Positions 9,034 through 18,693 of a stretch of 64,000 nucleotides of DNA are shown here, in pieces; position 1 is the first letter of the stretch, and each line of letters begins with the position of its first letter. The notes under the pieces are model-generated. The model was given only the letters and a program-made list of their open reading frames with translations, made no database searches and was not told the origin of the DNA. The DNA is from Comamonas testosteroni. GTDB taxonomy: Bacteria; Pseudomonadota; Gammaproteobacteria; Burkholderiales; Burkholderiaceae_C. The position numbers and the translations under genes were made by a program. Where the stretch lies: positions 2,142,501 to 2,206,500 of the forward strand of contig NZ_CP129672.1 in the NCBI RefSeq assembly GCF_030505195.1, read 5' to 3'.

Positions 9034-10314
9034 TCAGGAACGGACTTCGCCGTCGCCCAAGACCACGTATTTGAGCGAGGTCAGCCCCTCGATGCCTACC
9101 GGCCCGCGCGCATGGAACTTGTCGGTGCTGATGCCGATCTCGGCACCGAGTCCGAACTCGAAGCCATCGGCAAAACGGGTACTGGTATTGACCATGACGC
9201 TGGCGGAATCGACCTCGCGCAGAAATTTCTGTGCGTGCAGGTGATTGGTCGTCAGAATCGACTCCGTATGGTGACTGGAGTACTTGTTGATGTGGGCAAT
9301 GGCCTCATCCACACCGTCCACCAGCTTCACGCTGATGATGGGCGCCAGGTATTCCTCATACCAGTCCTGCTCCACTGCCTCGGCCAGCTTGGTATCCTTG
9401 ACGGTTTGCAAAATGGCCAGCGCCTCCGCATCGCAACGCATCTCCACGCCCTTGGCGGCATAGACGGCACCGATTCTGGGCAGGAAGTCTGCAGCCACGG
9501 CACGTGCTACCAGCAGGCTTTCGCTGGCGTTGCAGGGGCTGTACTTGTTGGTCTTTGCGTTGTCGGCCACCTTCACGGCCATGGCGATGTCGCAGGGGTC
9601 ATCCACATAGGTGTGGCAATTGCCATCCAGATGCTTGATGACGGGCACCTTGGCTTCGCGGCTGATGCGCTCGATCAGGCCCTTGCCTCCACGGGGGATG
9701 ATGACGTCCACATAGTCGGGCATGGCGATGAGCTGGCCCACGGCGTCACGGTCGGTGGTCTCCACCAGCTTGACACCGTCTTCAGGCAGACCGGCTTCGG
9801 CCAGCGCCTGGACCACCAGCCTGGCCAGCGCCTTGTTGGAGTCAATCGCCTCCGAGCCGCCACGCAAGATGCAGGCATTGCCGCTCTTGATCGAGAGGCT
9901 GGCCGCTTCGATGGTCACATTCGGGCGGCTTTCATAAATCATGCCGAACACGCCCAGAGGCACACGCATCTGACCCACGCGGATACCGCTGGGCATTTGC
10001 TTGAGGCCGCTGATCTCGCCGATCACATCGGGCATGGAAGCGAGTTGCTCGCAACCTTCGGCACAGGTCTGCAGCACCTTGGGCGTCAGGCGCAGTCTGT
10101 CGACCATGGGTGCCGAAAGACCATTGGCCATGGCGCGCTCCAGATCGCGGGCATTGTCGATCTGCAGCGGCTCGACGTTCTCGCGCAGCAGACGGGCCAG
10201 CGCCTTGAGTGCTTTGTTTTTAGTAGCTGCAGACGCACGCGCCATCAGTGCGGAGGCGGCTTTTGCCTGTACACCAAGGTTGTGCATGTATTCGACGGTG
10301 TTGAGCGCGTTCAT
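9034..10314 (-). CDS. proA: Gamma-glutamyl phosphate reductase
   Basis: NADPH-dependent reduction of gamma-glutamyl phosphate to glutamate semialdehyde in proline synthesis. The product has 426 residues. The aldehyde-dehydrogenase-like fold is visible in [15 protein letters not shown] near 119-133, the catalytic cysteine lies in KYSPCNASE (Cys261), and [21 protein letters not shown] near the C-terminus is the ProA signature. I start at the ATG giving [14 protein letters not shown]; the frame extends 13 codons further to a TTG with no conserved residues. proB is not in the window. Confidence 0.95.
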   Translation of the reverse strand: MNALNTVEYMHNLGVQAKAASALMARASAATKNKALKALARLLRENVEPLQIDNARDLERAMANGLSAPMVDRLRLTPKVLQTCAEGCEQLASMPDVIGEISGLKQMPSGIRVGQMRVPLGVFGMIYESRPNVTIEAASLSIKSGNACILRGGSEAIDSNKALARLVVQALAEAGLPEDGVKLVETTDRDAVGQLIAMPDYVDVIIPRGGKGLIERISREAKVPVIKHLDGNCHTYVDDPCDIAMAVKVADNAKTNKYSPCNASESLLVARAVAADFLPRIGAVYAAKGVEMRCDAEALAILQTVKDTKLAEAVEQDWYEEYLAPIISVKLVDGVDEAIAHINKYSSHHTESILTTNHLHAQKFLREVDSASVMVNTSTRFADGFEFGLGAEIGISTDKFHARGPVGIEGLTSLKYVVLGDGEVRS

Positions 10315-10421
10315 GGAGTGATTTTCGCCGAGATACGCAAGTTGCGCAGACAAGTCCGAGCATGAGGGGGTTTATGGCCCTGCGGACACCTACACTCGGC
10401 CTCTGAATCGCAAGGAGACTT

Positions 10422-10727
10422 ATGAGCCACAACACCAAAGCGCTGCAGGAAAGCGCCCGCCAGCTCCAGCAGCTGCGCAGCGGATTCGAGCAGCTCGCCA
10501 ACTCGCAGATCAGCGCCAGCGCCCTCGGCCGGCAGGCACGCGCCGCAACCGCACTGCTGCAGGCGCTGCCGCCACGCTATGGCGAAGTGCTGCTCAATCT
10601 ACTGGACCGACTCGAATCCAGCGCGCTGTTCACCGAGGAAAGCTGTTCCTTCAGCCAGAAGGACCTGCTGGACAACCTCCGAGCCTGGGCGGACAAAGCG
10701 CAGATACAACTGGAGAAGGTGCACTGA
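10422..10727 (+). CDS. Conserved small alpha-helical protein of unknown function
   Basis: A 101-residue soluble protein with a strong AAGGAG site 5 bases before ATG, so it is very probably expressed. The sequence is predicted almost entirely helical with heptad-like leucines (LQESARQLQQLRSGFEQLA). It has no membrane segment, signal peptide, cysteine cluster or recognisable motif. It is transcribed divergently from proA and convergently with holA, standing alone. I do not recognise a function. Confidence 0.75.
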   Translation: MSHNTKALQESARQLQQLRSGFEQLANSQISASALGRQARAATALLQALPPRYGEVLLNLLDRLESSALFTEESCSFSQKDLLDNLRAWADKAQIQLEKVH

Positions 10728-10768
10728 GCCGCGCACAGCGCAAGAAACCGACTCAGCTCTAGCGCAAG

Positions 10769-10869
10769 GGACACCGAGGAAGGGCCTACGCCGGCCGCGC
10801 CGCCCCACAACGAAGGTGCCGCCCCCGAAGACAGAGGGGGAAGGCGGGGCCGCCCAGGCGCGCAGCGCC
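10769..10869 (-). repeat. Family A 3'-end repeat behind holA
   Basis: A copy of the window's GC-rich repeat: on the minus strand TGAGGCGCTGCGCGCC, then CCGCCTTCCCCCTCTGTC and a GGGGGCGGCACC end. The holA stop codon TGA lies inside the repeat's CTGAGG string. This copy is more diverged than most. Confidence 0.7.
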
Positions 10870-11922
10870 TCAGTTGGTGTTCCCTATTGTCGCCAGCTGC
10901 ATGGCCAGCTGTCGCAGGGCCTGCCAGCTGTCGCGTGGCCAGCCCTCGCTGGGCAGGCCTTTGACAATGCCGTCCACCGCATGGGCAGCTTGCAGCAACT
11001 CGGCTGCGCGTGCATCGCTGACACGCGGCAGCAGCCGCTCCATCAGCCTCTCCTTGGGGCCCCAGATGCGGTTTTCGCGCAGCGCCATGGGCAGGGGCTT
11101 GCCGCCCGCCATGGCGTCCTTGACCCGCTTGATGTTGCGAATATCCTCGGCCAGCGCCCAATGCACCAGCACCTCGGCCTCGCCTTCGGCCTGCAGGCCA
11201 TCCAGCATGCGCATGCTGCGCGCCACCTGTCCCGAGAGCACGGCCTCGGACAGCTTGAACACGTCATAGCGCGCCACATTGAGCACGGCCTGCTCCACCT
11301 GCGCCAAGCTCAGCTCGCCCTCGGGGTGCAGCAGGGCGAGCTTCTGAATTTCCTGGTGCGCGGCCAGCAGATTGCCTTCCACGCGGTCGGCAAAGAACTG
11401 CAGCGTGCGCTGCCCCTCTTCACCTGCGGCCACACGCTGATTCTGCAGCGCCAGACGCTGGGCAATCCAGTGCGGCAGCGCGCCGCGCTCCACGGGGTCG
11501 ATCTGGATGGAGACGCCGTTGCCGTCCAGCGCCGCAAACCAGGCCCCGGTCTTGGTGGCCTTGTCCAGGCGCGGCAGACTGATCAGGGTCAACGTGCTGT
11601 CGTTGCCTTGAGCGCTGCTGGCCAGCTGCTGCAGCGCGGCGCTGCCATCCTTGCCGGGCTTGCCACTGGGGATGCGAATTTCCAGAATCTGCTTGTCCGC
11701 AAACAGGCTCAGGCTGCCACCTGCCGCGAGAACGCCGCTCCAGTCAAAGTGCGCGCCCATGACGGTATAGCTGCTGCGCTCGGTATAGCCCTGAGCACGC
11801 GCCGCTGTACGAATCGCATCGGCCGCTTCCTGCTGCTGCAGCGGCTCGTCGCCATGCAGCACATAGAGCGAGCGCAAGCCCTTGGCCAGATGGGAGGGAA
11901 GCTGATTCAGCGCAAGCTGCAT
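10870..11922 (-). CDS. holA: DNA polymerase III delta subunit
   Basis: Clamp-loader subunit that opens the beta clamp. The 350-residue protein has the AAA+-like arrangement of HolA without a Walker motif. It starts MQLALNQLPSHLAKGLRSLYVLHGDEPL, with FADKQILEIRIPSGKPGKDG near 80 and a helical collar domain at the C-terminus. The same-strand order leuS-lptE-holA is conserved in many proteobacteria. A 148-base gap with repeat-like sequence precedes it. A second probable clamp-loader subunit gene (psi) lies at 31.6 kb. Confidence 0.92.
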   Translation of the reverse strand: MQLALNQLPSHLAKGLRSLYVLHGDEPLQQQEAADAIRTAARAQGYTERSSYTVMGAHFDWSGVLAAGGSLSLFADKQILEIRIPSGKPGKDGSAALQQLASSAQGNDSTLTLISLPRLDKATKTGAWFAALDGNGVSIQIDPVERGALPHWIAQRLALQNQRVAAGEEGQRTLQFFADRVEGNLLAAHQEIQKLALLHPEGELSLAQVEQAVLNVARYDVFKLSEAVLSGQVARSMRMLDGLQAEGEAEVLVHWALAEDIRNIKRVKDAMAGGKPLPMALRENRIWGPKERLMERLLPRVSDARAAELLQAAHAVDGIVKGLPSEGWPRDSWQALRQLAMQLATIGNTN

Positions 11923-11954
11923 GGAGAAAATTTTTCTATTAAAAGTATCTGAAA

Positions 11955-12062
11955 CGCACTGATTTCAAGCGCCAGCAGCTATCAAATTCAGCAGGTCATC
12001 GCTGACGGCTCGCGGCCTCCGCCAGGGGGCGGCAGGCGACGCCCCGCCGCGCAGCGACTCAG
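11955..12062 (-). repeat. Degenerate repeats between lptE and holA
   Basis: Contains a family B fragment (TTTCAAGCGCCAGCAGCTATCAAA, at 11961-11984 in pieces AAGCGCCAGCAGCTATC) and then a broken family A copy whose recognisable end is CGCGCAGCGACTCAGG next to the lptE stop. A GC hairpin from GGCCTCCGCC and GGCGGCAGGC lies within. Confidence 0.45.
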
Positions 12063-12070
12063 GCAATGGC

Positions 12071-12583
12071 TTATGACACCTGCAGGCTCTTGACCGCAGC
12101 CAGGCGGCGAATGATCTGCTGCACGATGTCGTTGCGCATATCCTTGTTCAGCATTTCCTCTTCCGCCGCCTTGGACAAGGCATTGGTTTCGTTATAGGTC
12201 ACGTTGCGGATCTGGCGAATTTCGACGGGTTCGATCAACTCGTCGCCGCCGGGCGTGCGCAGCGAGAAGCGCACAATCAGGCGCAGCTCGATTTCACGCA
12301 CCTGACCGGCCACATTGGAGCCAATGATGACGCGCTGGGCCAGCTCGCTGATGATCTGGCAGATCACTTCGGCCGTATCGGGCGAAGCCGGGTCCTTGAT
12401 CACGGTCAGCTTGTCGCTGGCCGACTCCAGACTGCGACGCAGCAAGGTGCCCACGGGCGCACCACGCCCCGACTGCACGTAAATGGAGCGAAACACAAAA
12501 TTCGGCGCACCGCGCAGGCGAAAGCCGCAGGCTCCCAGCAAAGGCGTCAAGGCCATCGCGGCCAGCAGCGTACGTTTTTGCAT
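12071..12583 (-). CDS. lptE: LPS-assembly lipoprotein LptE
   Basis: Outer-membrane lipoprotein that plugs the LptD barrel and helps deliver lipopolysaccharide to the cell surface. The product is 170 residues, starting MQKRTLLAAMALTPLLGACG, a lipoprotein signal with lipobox LGAC and Cys19 as the lipidated residue. GFRLRGAPNFVFRSIYV follows, the typical LptE start of the mature part. I reject the longer frame because its extra 49 residues are translated from the family A repeat behind leuS. Location between leuS and holA is the classical context. Confidence 0.92.
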   Translation of the reverse strand: MQKRTLLAAMALTPLLGACGFRLRGAPNFVFRSIYVQSGRGAPVGTLLRRSLESASDKLTVIKDPASPDTAEVICQIISELAQRVIIGSNVAGQVREIELRLIVRFSLRTPGGDELIEPVEIRQIRNVTYNETNALSKAAEEEMLNKDMRNDIVQQIIRRLAAVKSLQVS

Positions 12584-12640
12584 CAACTGTCCTCTAATCT
12601 TCAAGCCCTGCTGCGAGCATCGACTCTTGCTCGAGAAATA

Positions 12641-12727
12641 CCGAGCAAGGGCCGCCCCGCAGCGAAGGTATTGTCCCCCTCCCGCGAAGCGAGAGAGGGG
12701 GAAGGCGCGAAGCGCCTCAGGGGGAGT
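12641..12727 (-). repeat. Family A 3'-end repeat behind leuS
   Basis: A well-preserved copy. On the minus strand, starting 4 bases after the leuS stop, it reads CTCCCCCTGAGGCGCTTCGC, then CTTCCCCCTCTCTCGCTTCG, then GGGAGGGGGACAATACC. The CCCCCTC/GAGGGGG arms can form a stem. It separates leuS from lptE. Confidence 0.8.
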
Positions 12728-12730
12728 CAT

Positions 12731-15439
12731 TTACACGACAATATTCACCAGACGGCCCGGCACCACGATGATCTTCTTGGGCTCGCGGCCTTCGGCAAAC
12801 TTCTGGTACTCCTCATTGGCCAGCGCCGCCGCCTCGATGGCCGCCTTGTCGGCTGTGGCGGACACCAGGATCGCACCGCGCAACTTGCCGTTGACCTGCA
12901 GCACCAGCGAGATCTCGTCCTGCACCAGAGCCTTGGGGTCGACCTGCGGCCAGGGGGCGTCGAGCAGATCGCCCAGGTGGTTGGCATAGCCCAGCTCGCT
13001 CCACAGCACATGCGCCAGGTGAGGCGTTGCAGGGTAGAGCACGCGCAGCAGAATGCCGAAGCCTTCGATCAGAGCCACCTTGGCACCGGCGTCATCCAGG
13101 GCCTTGAAGTCTTCCAGCGCATTGATCATCTTCATTGCGCCGGAGACCACGGTGTTGTATTGCATGCGCGAGTAGTCGTACTCGACCTGCTTGAGCACGT
13201 TGTGGATTTCCAGACGCAGGGCCTTGGCCGCCTTGCCGAACTCCACATCATCGAGCGACTTGGCACCGGCCACGCCCTGCACCGCGGAAGCCATGTCCAT
13301 GCCTGTCAGCTTGCTGCCGAAGTTGTAGACGCGACGCAAGAAGCGATAGCTGCCTTCCACGGCGGCATCGTTCCACTCCAGCGTCAGCTCGGGCGGCGAG
13401 GTGAACATGGTGTACAGACGTGCGGTGTCGGCGCCGTACTTCTCGATCAGATCCTGAGGGTCCACGCCGTTGTTCTTGGACTTGGACATGGTGCCCACGC
13501 CTTCGTAGTCGATGGCGGTGCCCACGGGCAGCAGGCCGTCGGCGCTGTCCACTTCGACCTTCAGCTTGGCGCCGATGATCTTGCCGGACTCGTCGAACAC
13601 ATGCTCCACATCCTTGGGCCAGAAGTATTCCTTGGCGCCCTTGGCCGTGCGACGGCTGTAGATGTGGTTGAGCACCATGCCCTGGGTCAGCAGCTTGCTG
13701 AAGGGCTCGTCGATCTTGACCAGACCCAGGTCGCGCATGACCTTTGTCCAGAAGCGCGCGTACAGCAGGTGCAGGATGGCGTGCTCCACGCCGCCGATGT
13801 ACTGGTCCATGGGCATCCAGTAATCGGCGCCATCGGCCACCATCTGCTCGCTGTTCTTGGCATCGCAGTAGCGCATGAAGTACCAGGACGAATCCACAAA
13901 GGTGTCCATGGTGTCGGTTTCACGGCGGGCGGGCTTGCCACAGCAGGGGCAGACCACGCCGGCGTGGAAGGCCTCGGACTTGACCAGCGGATTGCCGGAG
14001 CCATCGGGCACCAGATCCTGGGGCAGGACCACGGGCAGATCCTTCTCGGGCACGGGCTGAGGACCGCAATCGGCGCAATGAATGATGGGGATGGGGGTGC
14101 CCCAGTAGCGCTGACGGCTGATGCCCCAGTCGCGCAGACGCCAGGTGGTCTTGAGCTCGCCCAGGCCCTTGTCGCCCACGATCTTGGCCACGGCCTGCAC
14201 CGCATCCTTGTGGCTCAGACCGTCGAGATCGCCGGAGTTGATCAGTACGCCGCGCTCCTTGTCGCCGTACCAGTCGCTCCACTGCTTGTCGTCATAAGCG
14301 GCCTGGCCTTGCACGGACACCACCTGCTTGATGGGCAGGCCGTACTTGTTGGCAAAGGCGAAGTCGCGCTCGTCGTGGGCGGGCACGCCCATCACGGCGC
14401 CGTCGCCATAGCTCATCAGCACATAGTTGCCGATCCACACCTTGACTTGCGCGCCGGTGATGGGGTGAGTGACGAACAGGCCCGTGGGCTTGCCTTCCTT
14501 TTCCCTGGCGGCCAGCTCGGCTTCGGTGGTGCCACCCTTTTTGCACTCCTCGATGAAGGCTGCCAGCTCGGGGCTGGAGGCCGCCGCATGCAGCGCCAGC
14601 GGGTGCTCGGGGGCGACTGCACAGAAGGTCACGCCCATGATGGTGTCGGCACGCGTGGTGAAGACATACATCTTGCCGTCCTGGATCAGCTGGCCGTCTG
14701 CACCCTTGATGTCATGGGTGAAGGCAAAGCGCACGCCGGAGGACTTGCCGATCCAGTTTTCCTGCATCAGGCGCACCTTGTCGGGCCAGCCGTTCAACGT
14801 GGCCTTCTCGTTGCCGAGCTGCACATGATCCAGCAGCTCCTGGGCGTAGTGGGTGATGGCCAGGTAGTAACCAGGGATCTCGCGCTTTTCCACCAAAGCG
14901 CCGGTGCGCCAGCCGCGCCCGTCAATGACCTGCTCGTTGGCCAGCACGGTCTGATCCACCGGGTCCCAGTTCACCACCTGGGTCTTGCGGTAGGCAATGC
15001 CTTTTTCCAGCATCTTGAGGAACAGCCACTGGTTCCACTTGTAGTACTCGGGTTCGCAGGTGGCGACCTCACGGCTCCAGTCGATGGCCAGACCCATGGC
15101 CTGCATCTGCTTTTTCATGTACGCGATGTTCTCGTACGTCCACTTGGCAGGCGGCACCTTGTTCTTCAGCGCGGCGTTCTCGGCAGGCAGGCCGAAGGCG
15201 TCCCAGCCCATGGGCATGAGGACGTTGTAACCCTTCATGCGCAGCTGGCGCGTGAGCATGTCGTTGATGGTGTAGTTGCGCACATGGCCCATGTGCAGCT
15301 TGCCGCTGGGGTAGGGCAGCATGGAGCAGGCGTAGTACTTGGGCTTGCTTCCGTCTTCGCTGACGCGGTAGGCGTCCTTGGCTTGCCAGTGTTCTTGCGC
15401 GGCGCGCTCGACCTCGATGTGGTTGAATTTTTCTTGCAT
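12731..15439 (-). CDS. leuS: Leucyl-tRNA synthetase
   Basis: Class I aminoacyl-tRNA synthetase charging tRNA-Leu, 902 residues. The class signature [16 protein letters not shown] includes HMGH at residues 49-52, and the KMSKS-type loop appears as [12 protein letters not shown]. The CP1 editing domain lies between, with [15 protein letters not shown] near 250. The start is the ATG giving [18 protein letters not shown]; the frame continues upstream only to a TTG. It is the first gene of the leuS-lptE-holA series. Confidence 0.97.
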   Translation of the reverse strand: MQEKFNHIEVERAAQEHWQAKDAYRVSEDGSKPKYYACSMLPYPSGKLHMGHVRNYTINDMLTRQLRMKGYNVLMPMGWDAFGLPAENAALKNKVPPAKWTYENIAYMKKQMQAMGLAIDWSREVATCEPEYYKWNQWLFLKMLEKGIAYRKTQVVNWDPVDQTVLANEQVIDGRGWRTGALVEKREIPGYYLAITHYAQELLDHVQLGNEKATLNGWPDKVRLMQENWIGKSSGVRFAFTHDIKGADGQLIQDGKMYVFTTRADTIMGVTFCAVAPEHPLALHAAASSPELAAFIEECKKGGTTEAELAAREKEGKPTGLFVTHPITGAQVKVWIGNYVLMSYGDGAVMGVPAHDERDFAFANKYGLPIKQVVSVQGQAAYDDKQWSDWYGDKERGVLINSGDLDGLSHKDAVQAVAKIVGDKGLGELKTTWRLRDWGISRQRYWGTPIPIIHCADCGPQPVPEKDLPVVLPQDLVPDGSGNPLVKSEAFHAGVVCPCCGKPARRETDTMDTFVDSSWYFMRYCDAKNSEQMVADGADYWMPMDQYIGGVEHAILHLLYARFWTKVMRDLGLVKIDEPFSKLLTQGMVLNHIYSRRTAKGAKEYFWPKDVEHVFDESGKIIGAKLKVEVDSADGLLPVGTAIDYEGVGTMSKSKNNGVDPQDLIEKYGADTARLYTMFTSPPELTLEWNDAAVEGSYRFLRRVYNFGSKLTGMDMASAVQGVAGAKSLDDVEFGKAAKALRLEIHNVLKQVEYDYSRMQYNTVVSGAMKMINALEDFKALDDAGAKVALIEGFGILLRVLYPATPHLAHVLWSELGYANHLGDLLDAPWPQVDPKALVQDEISLVLQVNGKLRGAILVSATADKAAIEAAALANEEYQKFAEGREPKKIIVVPGRLVNIVV

Positions 15440-15765
15440 GGTGCAGTGCAGTGGCCGCCAGCCCCACTTGGGATCCGGCAAGGTAGAAATCTGAAATCAA
15501 CAGGGATTTTAGGCTGCCCGACCGCTTGCGCCGGTTTAGCCCCGCATTACCGCAAAACCCGCTGCGCCATCCGGGCGACCTTCCTGCACGCCACGCTGGG
15601 AAATAAGGCTTTGCGTAAGCTAGTGGTTGTTCACACATTGCTAAACTTTTTGCACGGCTGCCGGTCTGACCGGCCTGTTTCCGTGCCCGACGCCATCGCC
15701 TGCCTTCTGCCCGAAGTTGCCAGACTTGCGCTCCTGCCCCGGTCCATTCTTCTGAGGAGCTGCTA
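15440..15765. other. Divergent intergenic region, leuS / mechanosensitive channel
   Basis: 326 bases between two divergent genes. It must carry both promoters, but I cannot assign convincing hexamers. A short perfect palindrome CCGGTCTGACCGG lies at 15661-15673. The final 12 bases hold the ribosome-binding site GAGGAG (15754-15759) for the plus-strand gene. No small ORF with a credible start was found. Confidence 0.5.
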
Positions 15766-17013
15766 TTGCTTTCCCGCTGGTCTTTTGTTTCTGACTGGAA
15801 TCCCGCCATGCAAATTCTGGTCTCGCTCTGCGTCCTGGCCCTGACCGCCCTTGTGGCCGGCTGGCTGACCCAGTGGCTGGGGCTCAAGGTCTTTCGCCGT
15901 ATGCGCGACACCCTCAGGACCGGCTGGGCCCAGATCCTCATGCACGACAAGGTGCTGCGCCGCCTGGCCAAGGTCGTGCCCTCGCTGATCGTGCAGTTCG
16001 GCATCCAGGGCGTGCCGCATCTGGAGCCGCGCTGGACCACGCTGATCACCAATGTGGCGATTGCCTTCACGCTCTACCACCTGGCGCGCGTGCTGTGCGA
16101 TCTGCTCAATGCCACGAACGAGGCCCACGAACGCGACGAGGCGCGCAAGACCGCCGTCCAGACCCATTCCATCAAGAGCTATGTGCAGCTGGGCAAGCTG
16201 CTGGTCTGCAGCTTTGCCGTGGTGCTCATCGTGGCCACGCTGATGGACCGCTCGCCGCTGCTGCTGCTCTCGGGCCTGGGCGCCATGTCGGCGGTGCTGA
16301 TGCTGGTGTTCAAGGACACCATCCTCTCCTTTGTCGCAGGCGTTCAGCTCGGCAGCAACGACATGCTGCGCGTGGGCGACTGGATAGAGATGCCCCAGGT
16401 CGGTGCCGACGGCTTTGTGACCGATATCGCGCTCAATACCGTCAAGGTGCAGAACTGGGACAAGACCATCACCACCATTCCGACCTGGCGGCTGATGACG
16501 GACAGCTTCAAGAACTGGCGCGGCATGTTCGACTCGGGCGGACGCCGCATCATGCGCTCGCTGAACCTGGACGCCAACACCGTGCATCTGCTCTCGCCCG
16601 AGGAACGCGCAGGCATGGGCCATATCGCCCTGCTGCAACCCTACTGGAGCGAGCGTGACGGCCTGCAGGCCATGCCCGGCGCGGCCGAGGCCGCCATGCC
16701 TACCCAGGCCATCGCCGCCCACCAGGTGACGAATCTGGCCGCCTTCAAGGCCTATGCCTACGCCTATCTGATGGGCCACCCGCGCATTGGCAAAGGCCCG
16801 GGCATGTTCCTCATGGTGCGCACGATGGAGACATCGCCCACCGGACTGCCTCTGCAGCTGTTCTGCTACACCAACACCACCGTCTGGGTGGAGTACGAAG
16901 GTATACAGGGCGAAATCTTCGACCATCTGATCGGTGTGCTGCCGCAGTTCGGACTGACGCTGTATCAGCGTTCGTCGGACTACGGCACACACTACCCAGC
17001 CGCCAAAATGTAG
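15766..17013 (+). CDS. Mechanosensitive ion channel family protein (MscS superfamily, YbdG-like)
   Basis: Inner-membrane protein of 415 residues with hydrophobic segments near residues 15-35, 80-100 and 145-185, followed by the MscS-type pore helix and beta domain. The signature region reads VGDWIEMPQVGADGFVTDI, with VKVQNWDKTITTIPTWRL after it. Overall architecture and length resemble E. coli YbdG (MscM), so a role in osmotic tension release is likely. The chosen start is TTG because GAGGAG lies exactly 6 bases upstream; an ATG 14 codons later (15808) is the alternative. Confidence 0.85.
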   Translation: MLSRWSFVSDWNPAMQILVSLCVLALTALVAGWLTQWLGLKVFRRMRDTLRTGWAQILMHDKVLRRLAKVVPSLIVQFGIQGVPHLEPRWTTLITNVAIAFTLYHLARVLCDLLNATNEAHERDEARKTAVQTHSIKSYVQLGKLLVCSFAVVLIVATLMDRSPLLLLSGLGAMSAVLMLVFKDTILSFVAGVQLGSNDMLRVGDWIEMPQVGADGFVTDIALNTVKVQNWDKTITTIPTWRLMTDSFKNWRGMFDSGGRRIMRSLNLDANTVHLLSPEERAGMGHIALLQPYWSERDGLQAMPGAAEAAMPTQAIAAHQVTNLAAFKAYAYAYLMGHPRIGKGPGMFLMVRTMETSPTGLPLQLFCYTNTTVWVEYEGIQGEIFDHLIGVLPQFGLTLYQRSSDYGTHYPAAKM

Positions 17014-17082
17014 TAGCCCGTTAATACCCGTAGCACCGCATGCCTGTCCACAATGGTTTGACACTTCAACAGGAGACAGACC

Positions 17083-17664
17083 ATGGCAGGCAAGAAGATT
17101 TTGATGATTTGCGGCGACTACTGCGAGGACTATGAAACCATGGTCCCGTTCCAGGCCCTGCTGGCCGTGGGCCATACCGTGCACGCCGTCTGCCCCGACA
17201 AAAAGGCCGGCGACCAGATCAAGACTGCCATCCACGACTTTGAAGGCGCACAGACCTATAGCGAAAAGCCCGGCCACAACTTCACGCTCAACGCCACGTT
17301 TGCCGATGTGAAGCCCGAGCATTACGACGCGCTGGTCATCCCCGGCGGCCGCGGCCCCGAGTATCTGCGCGGCTATGAAAGCGTGCGCGCGGCCGTTCGT
17401 CACTTCTTCGACACCAACAAACCCGTGGCCGCCGTCTGCCACGGCGCGCAACTGCTGGCCGGCGCCGGCGTGCTCAAGGGCCGCACCTGCTCGGCCTATC
17501 CCGCCTGCCGAGCCGAGGTGGAACTGGCCGGGGGCAGCTATGCGGACATTCCCGTCGACCAGGCCCATACCGAAGGTAATCTGGTCAGCGCTCCGGCCTG
17601 GCCCGCTCATCCGGCCTGGATTGCACAGTTTCTCGCGCTGCTGGGCACGAAGATCTCACACTGA
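17083..17664 (+). CDS. DJ-1/PfpI family protein
   Basis: A 193-residue cytosolic protein of the DJ-1/PfpI/ThiJ superfamily, the class I glutamine-amidotransferase-like fold. The nucleophile-elbow cysteine is in [14 protein letters not shown] near residue 126, and [13 protein letters not shown] near 90 supplies the second conserved loop. An acidic residue in [12 protein letters not shown] matches the conserved glutamate. Members act as glyoxalases, deglycases or chaperones; which applies here cannot be told. AGGAGA precedes the ATG. A strong intrinsic terminator follows, so the gene is probably monocistronic. Confidence 0.88.
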   Translation: MAGKKILMICGDYCEDYETMVPFQALLAVGHTVHAVCPDKKAGDQIKTAIHDFEGAQTYSEKPGHNFTLNATFADVKPEHYDALVIPGGRGPEYLRGYESVRAAVRHFFDTNKPVAAVCHGAQLLAGAGVLKGRTCSAYPACRAEVELAGGSYADIPVDQAHTEGNLVSAPAWPAHPAWIAQFLALLGTKISH

Positions 17665-17739
17665 AATTGGCCTTCAGCGCTTTCCCATCAAGCGCAGCAA
17701 GCTATCAATTCAAGAGTCGCCCACTTGACGCCGTACTCG

Positions 17740-17764
17740 CCGGGCCACACCATGGCCCGGTTTT
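17740..17764 (+). terminator. Intrinsic terminator of the DJ-1/PfpI gene
   Basis: CCGGGCCA (17740-17747) and TGGCCCGG (17753-17760) form a perfect 8-bp stem with a 5-base loop, followed by TTTTGTTTT. The T-tract runs into the ribosome-binding site of the next gene (GGAGAG at 17770). Confidence 0.9.
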
Positions 17765-17782
17765 GTTTTGGAGAGTCGCGCC

Positions 17783-18136
17783 ATGTGCCAGGTCTTTATC
17801 AGCGCCGATCCGCAGCTCTGGGCTCACCGGGCCCGCTCCATCCGCCTGCATGGAGTGGCGACCAGCATCCGGCTGGAAAACCTGTTCTGGCAGGTACTCG
17901 AAGAGATTGCCGCGCGGGACGGCTATACCGTTCCCCAGCTCTGCACCAAGCTCTACGACGAGCTGCTGGCAGAGCGCAAAGCGGTGAGCAACTTCAGCTC
18001 TTTCTTGCGCGTGTGCTGCACCCGCTATCTGGCGCTGCAGCTGTCGGGCGAGATTCCGCAGGACATGGGCATACCGATTCGTTCGCTGGGCAATGCCCCG
18101 TCACTCCAGTCCGCCAGCCCGCAACTGACGCACTGA
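17783..18136 (+). CDS. Ribbon-helix-helix domain protein
   Basis: A 117-residue protein matching the RHH_4-type ribbon-helix-helix pattern: RSIRLHGVATSIRLENLFW at residues 18-36, then VLEEIAARDGYTVPQLCTKL and NFSSFLRVCCTRYL. Ribbon-helix-helix proteins are usually DNA-binding regulators; this subgroup is widespread and largely uncharacterised. GGAGAG lies 7 bases before the ATG. A TTG five codons upstream would extend it but overlaps that site. It converges with the META-domain gene, leaving only 3 bases between the stops. Confidence 0.82.
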   Translation: MCQVFISADPQLWAHRARSIRLHGVATSIRLENLFWQVLEEIAARDGYTVPQLCTKLYDELLAERKAVSNFSSFLRVCCTRYLALQLSGEIPQDMGIPIRSLGNAPSLQSASPQLTH

Positions 18137-18139
18137 GGT

Positions 18140-18628
18140 TCAGCGCAGATACACCGCCTCGAACCGTAGCAGCGCACGCCCCTCGGCATCGCTGAGCACC
18201 AGCTTCTGCCCCTGCACGGCATAGCTGCTGACCAGGGCCAGGGTTGCCATCAGCAGTTGCTCCCGGCGCATGCCCTGCACACAGGCCATGCGGGTGCTGC
18301 CCACCGCCGAAAAACGCAGCCAGCGCCCATCCAGGCTGTAGTTGCCGCGCAGGCGATTGCAGCCGCCTGCACCATGAAAGCGGCCGCTGCCGACCTCCAG
18401 CACCAGATGCGGCTCGGGCTGGTTGTCATAGGCGCTGACATGCGAGCCATCGCCCAGCTGCACCAGCTTCCAATAGGTATTTAGCAGCGGTGCCGGCACG
18501 GCGGCCATGGCTTCGCCCTCGGTCGCCACGCTCCCTGCATCTGCAGCGGCGCCAGCCAGGACGCCCAACAGCAGGAGCACCCCCAGTGCCGGAGCAAGCA
18601 AGGCGCGCAGGTTCGAGAAAGCAGTCAT
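18140..18628 (-). CDS. META domain protein (HslJ-like), exported
   Basis: 162 residues with an N-terminal signal or anchor segment (ALLAPALGVLLLLGVLAGAAADA) and a C-terminal META domain. The domain shows NTYWKLVQLGDG, GGCNRLRGNYSLDG near 92 and STRMACVQGMRREQ near 112, as in HslJ-type proteins. META proteins are small periplasmic or membrane proteins linked to stress or antibiotic resistance, with unknown biochemistry. I chose the ATG with GGAGAGG 8 bases upstream; longer versions of the frame lack a signal at their start. Confidence 0.8.
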   Translation of the reverse strand: MTAFSNLRALLAPALGVLLLLGVLAGAAADAGSVATEGEAMAAVPAPLLNTYWKLVQLGDGSHVSAYDNQPEPHLVLEVGSGRFHGAGGCNRLRGNYSLDGRWLRFSAVGSTRMACVQGMRREQLLMATLALVSSYAVQGQKLVLSDAEGRALLRFEAVYLR

Positions 18629-18693
18629 CACAAACACCTCTCCGGCCATCGGCACAGACAGAAAAAGCGCTGACAGCTCATATTTCAGGAGTA

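Noticed and set aside
6830..9244. A plus-strand open frame of 804 codons opposite trkH and trkA
   Set aside because: It is antisense to two well-supported genes and has no motif or ribosome-binding site of its own.
12578..15844. A plus-strand open frame of 1088 codons opposite leuS
   Set aside because: It is the antisense shadow of leuS, rich in His, Gly, Val and Gln, and has no recognisable domain; high GC keeps stop codons rare on the opposite strand.
15763..17610. A minus-strand open frame of 615 codons across the mechanosensitive channel and the DJ-1 gene
   Set aside because: It spans two clear plus-strand genes with proper ribosome sites and domain motifs; its composition is that of a GC-rich shadow.
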